Below, piece by piece: positions 57,118 to 64,000 of a stretch of 64,000 nucleotides of DNA. The translations under genes and the position numbers were made by a program. Every line of letters starts with the position of its first letter. The first letter of the stretch is position 1. Origin of the DNA: Flaccisagitta enflata (Eukaryota; Chaetognatha; Sagittoidea; Aphragmophora); assembly GCA_965153355.1 (NCBI GenBank), contig OZ231126.1:23622001-23686000 (forward strand), in the 5' to 3' direction. Under the pieces are notes generated by a model that was given only the letters and a program-made list of their open reading frames with translations, was not told the origin of the DNA and made no database searches.

Positions 57118-58467
57118 CTAGCGACGCGAAGGCGCCGCGCCACGCTGTCCTTGTGGCTGCGGAGCGCGCTGCGCGTCAGGATCGGCGGCAGGCGGCTGCT
57201 GATACCGCTGCTGCTGCTGATGCCCTTGACGCTGACCACCGCGTCCGTGGTGTCGAGGGCGAGGCGAGGAGGTGGCAACAGGCGCCATCGCTTCTGTCGC
57301 CGCAGTACGCCCGAGAAGACACACCCCGCGAAAAAAGTCTTCAAAACTCGACGGGGGGGTTGAAAAAGACGCGTTAGGGAGGAAGGGGGTTGCCTCCCTG
57401 TAGCGCCTCGATAAGTCTTCATCATCAAGAGTTTGATTTGACCGAAATCCGCCGTGGTCGCGGCGCCAGCCTCCACGGCCGCGGCCATTACCACGGCCAG
57501 TTCCACGGCCAGCTTGGCTGATGTTGTCTTTGAGGGTTGGGGATTTGAGGCCGGGGATGGATGAAGGCCGAAGCGGCAGCCATCGCCTTCCTCCGAATGC
57601 TTCCCTTCCTTTTGAAGAGGATGAAGAAGACGACGGTGGGTCCGCCTTTGGGGTGACCACAGGAACCCCCCCGGCAGCACCCTCCTCCTCCTGCTTCTTC
57701 TTCTTCTTTGAGGGCTTCTCCCTCTCCTTCCTTTCCTTCGCCTTTTCCTTCATCTCCCTTTCCATCTCCTCCATTTCCCGCTGCATCCCTTCCAATCTCT
57801 CCTTCTCCCGCTCAACCTCTGCCTTCACTTCTTCCATCTGCTTCCTCTTTTCCTCTATCTTTTCCTTCAATCCATCCCTCTCCTCCTTGTATTCCAACTG
57901 CCTCTTCCTCCTATTCTCCCTAAACTTCAAATTCTTCCTCCTCTGCCTCTCCTGCTTCTTCGTCCATCCCCCCTGCTCCCCTTCCTCCTCATCCTCAACT
58001 CCTCCTCCCTCCCCCTGTCTACGCACCACCACATCATCCGCTTCCAAATCCCTCGGCTCCGGCCCCACATTCGCCACCGCCCCCGCACCTCGCCACTCAG
58101 GAAGGAGAGGGCACCCCCACAATTGATTGGGCATCCTCACTGCCCTTTCTGGCCCTGCGTCACCCCTCGAATTCCACACCATCTCCCTCTTCCTCCACTT
58201 ATCCATCTCCGCCGTCAACAACCCGTCCAACTCCGCGATCCTCAGCTTCCCCTTCCTCTTCTTCGCGTCTTCCGTCGCCACCGCCTCCTTAAACCGCACC
58301 ACCACCTCCGTCTCCTCCATCGCCGAGTCGCCGCGCAAACACGGCCACCGCGGCGGCTCCCTCGTCTCCGGCTCCCACAGCCCATACGCCGTACACACTC
58401 CCGGCTTCTTCGCAAACCTCCGCATCGCCATCTTCACTCTGCCCTGACTACACCACAACAGCACCAT
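57118..58467 (-). CDS. ORF B downstream of Pao integrase: coiled coil plus Arg/Gly-rich tail
   Basis: 449 aa. Visible: a Trp-containing N-terminal third (YGLWEPETREPPRWPC); an acidic patch; a long Arg/Lys/Glu coiled-coil stretch of about residues 175-265 (KKQERQRRKNLKFRENRRKR...); Ser- and Lys-rich linkers; a GRGTGRGNGRGRGGWRR RGG-type block; and a Gln/Pro-rich C-terminus. No signal peptide, membrane segment or envelope-like feature, and no zinc knuckle. It overlaps ORF A by 20 nt in the +1 frame. Its place between integrase and the presumed 3' LTR is where some Bel/Pao elements have a third gene. RGG and coiled-coil content suggests a nucleic-acid-binding, gag-like role; this is inference. 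Confidence 0.5.
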   Translation of the reverse strand: MVLLWCSQGRVKMAMRRFAKKPGVCTAYGLWEPETREPPRWPCLRGDSAMEETEVVVRFKEAVATEDAKKRKGKLRIAELDGLLTAEMDKWRKREMVWNSRGDAGPERAVRMPNQLWGCPLLPEWRGAGAVANVGPEPRDLEADDVVVRRQGEGGGVEDEEEGEQGGWTKKQERQRRKNLKFRENRRKRQLEYKEERDGLKEKIEEKRKQMEEVKAEVEREKERLEGMQREMEEMEREMKEKAKERKEREKPSKKKKKQEEEGAAGGVPVVTPKADPPSSSSSSSKGREAFGGRRWLPLRPSSIPGLKSPTLKDNISQAGRGTGRGNGRGRGGWRRDHGGFRSNQTLDDEDLSRRYREATPFLPNASFSTPPSSFEDFFRGVCLLGRTAATEAMAPVATSSPRPRHHGRGGQRQGHQQQQRYQQPPAADPDAQRAPQPQGQRGAAPSRR

Positions 58468-58972
58468 AGGTGACGAGGCGTGAGCCTATCGCGCATGGCC
58501 GATTTTGTAGATGTCGGGCCATCTTCACTAGGATCCAGTCCATTTCGCCATCGACCTTAATCAGCTGGGCCACGTACACATTGGGGTAGCGCTTCTGACC
58601 GACATGGAAGAACACCAAGGCCGCCAAATTGGTGGCCATGATGTCTCTCTGCGCTTCGGTCGAGAACTGCCACTCATCAAATTCTTCCGTCAATGCGTTG
58701 GAACCTCTACACATCCGGAAGGATCCCACCATGTCTGCTACTTCCGTCCTGCTCTTCTTCTTCCTCTCCCCGTCCTTCTCCACCGCCACCGCCAACTGCG
58801 GACCCCCTGGCAACACCAAATCACTATTACTATATTCCACCGGCACCTCCTCCGACTCCACCCTCCTCGGCTCCATCGCCTCATCCTCCATCTGCACCAA
58901 ATCAAACTCGTATCCTCCTCCTAACCCCTCCTCACACTCCTCTCCAGTCACACCGACATGGTGGGATGACAT
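58448..58972 (-). CDS. ORF A downstream of Pao integrase, overlapping ORF B
   Basis: About 174 aa from the Met at 58972 (MSSHHVGVTGEECEEG); the frame is open further upstream (to 59197) but that part is hydrophobic and unlike the rest. Acidic N-terminal half, then a compact-looking C-terminal half (RDIMATNLAALVFFHVGQ, MDWILVKMARHLQNRPC, GSRLVTYGAVVV). It ends in TAG at 58448 within ORF B's first codons. Composition flows naturally from A into B, so the two may be one polyprotein made by +1 frameshifting, or one gene with a single indel. Family not recognised. Confidence 0.45.
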   Translation of the reverse strand: MSSHHVGVTGEECEEGLGGGYEFDLVQMEDEAMEPRRVESEEVPVEYSNSDLVLPGGPQLAVAVEKDGERKKKSRTEVADMVGSFRMCRGSNALTEEFDEWQFSTEAQRDIMATNLAALVFFHVGQKRYPNVYVAQLIKVDGEMDWILVKMARHLQNRPCAIGSRLVTYGAVVV

Positions 58973-59227
58973 TCTCTCCGGAATGTGGCGTCCACAACGA
59001 TTGACAATTGTACAAGAGATTGTTTTTAAGCGTGTTGACAATGTTAGTGAATCTTTCCTACAATCCTTCAAACAAAGGGGCAAAATTACAAATGCAAATT
59101 CAATGTAGCAAATCAAAAACATGGGGACTGGGGCGGGTTGGGGGGGCACGAGGGAAACACACCTAAGGAGAAAGGGGCAAAAATAACAAAATATCACAGG
59201 CCAATTGAAGCAATAAACTCGGCATAG

Positions 59228-60181
59228 TCACGCCGACAAACGCGCCGGGTCAAGTTCCAATCGGACTACTTTACTCCTATCACGTGTGAATTTCTTCCTA
59301 TTTGCCGTCCTCACTACCACAGTCCGTACGACGTCGCCTCCATCGACTTCCGTGATGACGCCGGTGCGCCAATCTCCTCGTCGACATTGATCATCTACCA
59401 TGAGGACGACGTCGTCAATCTCCAAATCTTTCTCCACCCTGCGCCATTTTGGTCGCGCCTGCAAGGCCGAGACATAGTCTCTTTTCCACCTTCTCCAAAA
59501 AGCGTCGGCAATCGCGCGTGATTGGCGCCAAGTATAACGAAGTGCTTCAGCATCTGGAGGCGAGGGGGGCACAAGGTCACAACCGGAAGACGCGTATATA
59601 CCAGGGCAAAGAAAGTCAATTGGCCGCAGAGCCTGGATCCCCGGCTCATCACCCACGTAGGTAATCGGCCGCGAATTCATGGCTAGCTCTGCCTGAGCCA
59701 ACACTGTTGCAAAAGTCTCGATGTGGAGATTGTCTTGGTTCAACACAAACGCCAAATGTTTTTTTGCAGATTGAACCAAGCGCTCCCACACTCCACCTCG
59801 ATGTGGCGCAACAGGCGGGTTAAAAGTCCATTGTATGCCCGTCAGCCTCAACTCGGGTTTTGCGGACAAATTCCATGTCTCCATTTCCGCGCGCAGTTCT
59901 TTGTCGGACGCGGTGAAGTTGGTGCCATTGTCCGAATACAAATGGCGAATCGCGGGGCGGCGAGCTGGGAACCGCAGGAGGGCGTCGATGAAGCAAGAGG
60001 CGCTCATGTATCTCAATATCTCAAAATGCACTGCGCGGCACGCAAGGCAGGTAAAAAGCGCGACGTACACTTTGTGAGATGCTCTCCCGGCGATTTTGCA
60101 AGAAGCAGGTCCAAAAATATCCACCCCCGTATTCTCAAAGGGCAAACACTTTTTGGTCCTCACTTCCGGTAGTGGTGCCAT
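59228..60181 (-). CDS. Bel/Pao integrase core and C-terminal domain, intact frame
   Basis: 317 aa uninterrupted; the start at 60181 is only the first Met of the open segment, because this is the C-terminal part of a pol polyprotein. It catalyses insertion of retrotransposon cDNA into the genome. The DDE triad is visible: Asp in NTGVDIFGP (about residue 21), Asp in YSDNGTNF (about 83), Glu in GGVWERLVQSAK (about 132). After the core come LAQAELAMNSRPITYV and the DUF5641-like tail (WRRWKRDYVSALQ, DLEIDDVVLMVDD, VVRTANRKKFTRDRSKVVRLE) typical of Pao integrases. The frame is clean, unlike the protease and RT upstream. It stops 31 nt before the open region of ORF A. Confidence 0.9.
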   Translation of the reverse strand: MAPLPEVRTKKCLPFENTGVDIFGPASCKIAGRASHKVYVALFTCLACRAVHFEILRYMSASCFIDALLRFPARRPAIRHLYSDNGTNFTASDKELRAEMETWNLSAKPELRLTGIQWTFNPPVAPHRGGVWERLVQSAKKHLAFVLNQDNLHIETFATVLAQAELAMNSRPITYVGDEPGIQALRPIDFLCPGIYASSGCDLVPPSPPDAEALRYTWRQSRAIADAFWRRWKRDYVSALQARPKWRRVEKDLEIDDVVLMVDDQCRRGDWRTGVITEVDGGDVVRTVVVRTANRKKFTRDRSKVVRLELDPARLSA

Positions 60182-61046
60182 CAGCTGACATCAGCTGACT
60201 TTCATGGCGTTTAAATTGTTTTTGACACTCCACACACGCGCTGACGACGCGCGTCACAGACCGGCGTCCTTTCGTGATCCAGAAGCGGCGTCGCGATTCA
60301 CCCAGTACTTGTTCCACGCCGGCGTGCAGACGGAAGTGGATAGACCGATCGTTGGCGCACGGCCCGCCATCGCAGGGAAGTATCATTGGGATTTTACGCT
60401 AGTCCACCCCTGCCACGCTGAGTCGCCCTCTGCATCGCAGCAAACCGCGCCGCCAATCGAAGGGGCATAACGCCGCCAGAGGCGATTTTGCGGCGACTTT
60501 CTTAGCTCCAACCGGATCACATTGTTGCAGGGATCTAATTTCCGCGTGGAAGGCTTGGGATTGAATGGCGCTGACGATCAACTCCTTCGCCGCCGCCAAT
60601 CTGACGCTGTGGGCTTTTTCCAACTTTTGTCGGCGTTGCGCAGATAACGCCCAAGCGCCGATTAAGTGGACGATGCACGCTATGATCGTATGCTTAAAGA
60701 AAAGGAAGCGCCTCAACTTTCCTGGGCCCACGCCGCCACTTTCGCTGACGCCGAATTTCCACGATTGAGGCGGCGTTTTTTCGGTGCCTCGCTGCCGCGA
60801 GGATGTGAAAGGGAATGGGCGAATCGATCTGCTTTTCCGGCCATTCGTCTTCACCTCGCCAAAGATAATCCGGGCCGTTGTGGAACCTGCCCCAATTTGG
60901 ATCTTGTGCGAGCATCCCTTTGGAAGAGTAGTCGGCTGGGTTGAGGTGGGTTGGTACCCACCTCCACTCCTCGACCTTCGTAAGCGCTTTCTGAATTTCA
61001 GAGAGACGATTGGCAAAGTAAACCTTGAACCTTGTTTCAGTGTCAT
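60135..61046 (-). pseudogene. Pao pol: connection region and integrase zinc-binding domain, frame-broken
   Basis: Segments of 61046-60399 and 60386-60135 carry the stretch between RNase H and integrase. Recognisable are LEKAHSVRLAAAKELIVSAIQSQAFHAEI and WRRGLLRCRGRLSVAGVD-like text (shown here only as landmarks in part), then the HHCC zinc-binding unit HFRLH...CVEC of the integrase N-terminus. A stop and a frame change separate the pieces, and the overlap with the integrase frame at 60181-60135 is out of frame. Confidence 0.75.
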
Positions 61047-61047
61047 T

Positions 61048-61644
61048 TCATTGCTTAATCACACATTCAGAATCGGTCCAATTTACATAACCATCATAAC
61101 TCCCTGTTTCTTCAACAATGGTGGCGCGCATTCTGGCCGCGAGGCGTGCTGCTTGAAGCTCCAAGCGTGGCGTCGACTCCATGTGACCCGCCTCCACATC
61201 CTTCAGAGGGACGACGTGCGATTTGGAGCATATAATGGACACGTGGACTTCGCCATTTGGACCCTCGTAGCGGACGTAGGTACACGGCTCCATACGCCCG
61301 TCCACTCGCATCCGAATACCCGTGGAGGACCTTTTTGCCGTCCTGCGTTTCCGGCGTCGCCGTCCATCTCGTGATGCGGAATGACTCCAGGAATTTGAAG
61401 CTCGCCTGCCATTCCACAAACTCGTTGAGGGACACAGTTGGAATGTCTTTGCTGTCCCAACTTTCGACGACGCGCAACACTTTTTGCAGAATTAGCCTTG
61501 CCCAATTCACGAAGGCTCCAAAAAACCCAGTGGGTCAAATATGGACGCTATTAATTTGAGCATTTGTCTCTTGGTCTGCACATTCACCCGGCTTTGACTT
61601 ATCTGGCAAAGCAAAGGCATCGGCAGAAAACGAATATCTAAGGC
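61048..61644 (-). pseudogene. Pao pol: RNase H region, frame-broken
   Basis: LHGYSDASGRAYGAVYLRP in the frame at 61510-61112 gives the first catalytic Asp. STPRLELQAARLAARM (Glu) and YVNWTDSECVIKQ (Asp) follow in the frame at 61419-61048. The change of frame between them is a break. The domain degrades the RNA strand during reverse transcription in this family. Confidence 0.8.
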
Positions 61645-62624
61645 CTAACACCTTGTCGTGTCATCAGCGGCGCCGGATACATCCATAGGTGCCGCCGGCG
61701 CCTGATCCGTCGTGTCGCCTTCAAGAACTTCCGGATGGCTTGATCTCCATTTGCATAGGTTCATGCCGGCGTCCTCGAGGGCGGCCGTGATGCCCACGCG
61801 AAAGTCTTTTGCCACTTTGGTATTGCGCAGTGATTTTATCAAATCATCAATGTACATGTTCCTCATCACTGCTTGAACCACGAGGGGGCCATACTCAGTC
61901 GAATGCTGTTCCACGTGGTGTTGCAGAGTGAAGATCGCTACACAATTTGATGATTTTGCCCCGAAGACGTGACCGAGAAACTCGTTCAGGTCAATTTCCT
62001 CCATCTTTTCATCGCGAAACCAGTAGTAGCGGAAAAGACCTGCGTCCTCTTCGGTGACATAGATTTCGTGGAAGTAGTCCTTAATGTCCGCGCCCACCGC
62101 GACAGGGCCTTCACACCGGAAGCGCATCAACACGCCTCTGATGTCGTTGGCAAGCTGTGGTCCGTCCAAGAGCTGGTCGTTAAGGTTTGATCCACCCACT
62201 GCTGCTTTACAATCGTGGCAGATGCGGACTTGCCCGGGCTTGCCGGGCTTGTCCGCCACATGGATTGGAATTGTCCATCTAGGTCGATCTGGTGGCATGT
62301 TGGCGTGCACATTTGGATCTATTCTCCTCACGCGCCCTTTTCCCAGAATTTGGCCATAGTTTCGAAGGAATGTTATTCGCGCTCTCTGTCCCGGTGACAA
62401 TTGTTTTTTCAGACAAACAAGTTGCGGTCTAGGGCCATCGTTGGGGAATCCAAATTGTTTAGTGCATCGGCAGTTGCTTGCCTTCCACCTTTATGAAGGA
62501 CTGGAGTTCGGTAGTGTTCCGTTTCCTGATCCCACCTGATGCCTTCCTTCATTTGGCGGATAGCAAACTTATCAATTAGAGACATTTCTCGCCATTTTCG
62601 CCACTTTTTCGAATTCACCGGCAT
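61645..62624 (-). pseudogene. Pao pol: reverse transcriptase, frame-broken
   Basis: 62624-62409 carries the RT N-terminal lead-in (RQMKEGIRWDQETEHY). 62400-61645 carries fingers and palm: VRICHDCKAAVGG, LNDQLLDGPQLANDI, VGADIKDYFHEI with the first catalytic Asp, and MYIDDL, the YxDD box. A stop at 62409 and a frame difference separate the two, and the frame ends at 61645 after GAADDTTRC without the usual continuation. RT copies element RNA into DNA. Confidence 0.85.
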
Positions 62625-63313
62625 TTATTCTTTTTATGGTTTTTGCCAAATCTGAATCAATGCTGTGAAAGGAAGCAAAGTTGCAAACAAAATATCGCGA
62701 GTCAGTGTTGTTTCTGGGGCCGATCAGACCGGCGCCGAGCGGCGTGGAAATTCCCATGGGCAATCCCTCGGCGCCTTTGTATGTCTCTCCGCCGATCCAG
62801 ATTCGAGCGTGTTCCGCGCCGATTATTACGCCGATGGAGCATCCGTCGTCGCCATCCGGAAACGCAGGAAATTCCAGGTCGACGAGATGCTCCATCCCGG
62901 CGGCATCTCAGCGCGTGGTGGTCGCCCTTCGATGCGATTATCTCCCAAAGATGGCGTTGTTGAGAGTGATACTGTAGCCGTTGGTACCTTCAATTACTAC
63001 ATCTGCCACTTCCCTCTCTCCTTCCACCATCTTCTCGAGGGTGGTTATCGTCATCGTCGTTTTCCTCCCACTTAGTTTTAATCTTTTACACAAGTCCTTC
63101 GATTACACAAGCCTGTTGGCGCCGCCATCCATCAAAGCAAAAGTCTTAACTTTTCTTTCACCGTTCGTTATGTACAGCGGCAAGATCAACTTCCACGCTC
63201 CGTCGTTGCCGCCAACTTTGAAGACGGAGGTTGGTCGGCGCTCATGTCACGCAGTTTCGATCCTTATCGCCGGCGTTTTTGTTATCATCCGTTTGTTTTC
63301 CCCGCCGGGTTAG
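62572..63313 (-). pseudogene. Pao pol: aspartic protease region, decayed
   Basis: The reading frame with VFKVGG...KTFALMDGGANRL holds the expected active-site position, but the triad reads D-G-G instead of D-S/T-G. In-frame stops follow at once and again twice before VIIGAEHARIWIGGE and GLPMGISTPLGAGLIGP, the conserved C-terminal part of Pao retropepsin-like regions (open at 62895-62572). This copy cannot make an active protease. Confidence 0.8.
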
Positions 63314-64000
63314 GTTCCGGGTGCGCTAGAGGGTGGTGGAAGCCATTGCATTTATCGCAAGTGATCGTCGACGGACACGCCTTGGCGAGATGGCCTCCTT
63401 CGAGGCATCTGAAGCAGATGCCCAAGTTTTTGTTGAATTTCCGGCGGTCCAACGCGTTCATCTCGCTGTAAGTGGGGCAATCCGCTAGACCGTGTTTTCC
63501 GTCGCAACGAGGACAGAGGCCCGGCGTCGTTTTTGAAGCCGGCGTCGGCATCACGGCCTTCTTTGCGGCGGCGTTGGCGGTCGTCGCGGAAATTTTAGCC
63601 GATGCAGCGGGCTTATTTTGATTGTTGTTGCGATGGTATCCTGACAACATTTCAGAAATGGTTTGCTCTTCATCAATGAAATCAAGAAAGTCATCAAATT
63701 TCAAATCTGAACCATTTTTCTTCCTATAACCTCACAACTTTTGCCCACTTATCTTTAGGAAGGGCTTCCTGACGATCTCCTTGACCACCAACTTGTTCTC
63801 GAAGCTGCCCACTTTTTTGTCTCGGTTGCGAATTAATGGACGCTCATCAACCGCGCGCAGAAATCGAGCATCCTGTTGTGATCTTTTTCGTCGATCGCTT
63901 TACCCTGCAGCACTTCGACAAGCATCTCTAACGCGGTCTCTTGGCGCATCCCGAACTTCTTCGTCAACTTCTCCAACGCCTCGTCGACGGCCGACTCCGA
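63285..64000 (-). pseudogene. Pao gag C-terminal part with zinc knuckles, continuing beyond the window
   Basis: 63704-63285 reads SDLKFDDFLDFIDEE-like capsid end, an Ala/Pro linker, then CPRCDGKHGLADCP, CFRCLEGGHLAKACP and CDKCNGFHHPLAH, the three Cys/His knuckle units usual in Pao gag. To the right, 64000-63845 is open (ALEKLTKKFGMRQETALEML), with a stop at about 63838 and a frame change before 63704. The knuckles differ from those of the 49.8-kb gag, so the two are separate families. Confidence 0.8.

Noticed and set aside
59100-59197. Hydrophobic N-terminus of ORF A as an envelope signal peptide
   Set aside because: It lies upstream of a better Met at 58972, differs in composition from the rest, and nothing downstream resembles an envelope protein.

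Overview
The window is nuclear DNA from an invertebrate animal. Exons carry splice signals, poly(A) signals sit behind genes, intergenic DNA is long, and simple repeats are very abundant ((CT/GA)n, (AC/GT)n, (TAA)n, (ATGA)n, (GAAA)n). It holds a central-class Hox first exon, Bel/Pao LTR retrotransposons and many small palindromic transposons. The Hox protein lacks the N-terminal signature usual for arthropod Ubx and Antp, so I lean weakly towards a lophotrochozoan. Species cannot be named from the sequence.

Layout. 0-4 kb is AT-rich intergenic DNA with an 8-bp-TSD palindromic MITE (3.07-3.39 kb). 4.06-7.4 kb, minus strand, is a large charged nuclear-type protein with an N-terminal PCNA-binding (PIP) motif, a three-times-repeated motif and a C-terminal C2H2-like finger. 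7.5-18.7 kb is repeats: long (TAA)n and (CT)n tracts, a 19-bp minisatellite, a 350-bp higher-order repeat and three palindromic TA-flanked MITEs, two of them nested. 18.7-21.9 kb is an almost intact mobile-type gene, broken by three in-frame stops, whose motifs look like an XPG/FEN1-type nuclease followed by a CXC cysteine domain. 22.4-23.1 kb is another palindromic MITE that preserves a natural empty site for a hairpin-ended repeat. 24.3-27.5 kb, minus strand, is broken or multi-exon coding sequence.

28-38 kb is mostly repeats. 38.3-39.5 kb, plus strand, is the first coding exon of a Hox gene, ending at the YPWM hexapeptide and a good splice donor; (AC)n and (GT)n tracts flank it. No homeobox is visible in the 24 kb downstream. 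46.8-48.4 kb, plus strand, is a single-exon 15-finger C2H2 gene. 49.7-53.5 kb, minus strand, is a truncated Bel/Pao element (LTR, primer site, gag in three frames). 56.4-64 kb, minus strand, is a second Bel/Pao element running off the window edge: gag knuckles, broken protease and RT, RNase H, an intact integrase, an unusual 3' ORF pair and a probable 3' LTR.

A dispersed 160-220 bp repeat ending in an AGTCGCG hairpin, here called RH1, recurs about 20 times on both strands and ties the window together. Other elements have inserted into it, giving a relative order of insertion. Host genes that look functional are the PIP-box protein, the Hox exon and the zinc-finger gene; nothing suggests they share a pathway.
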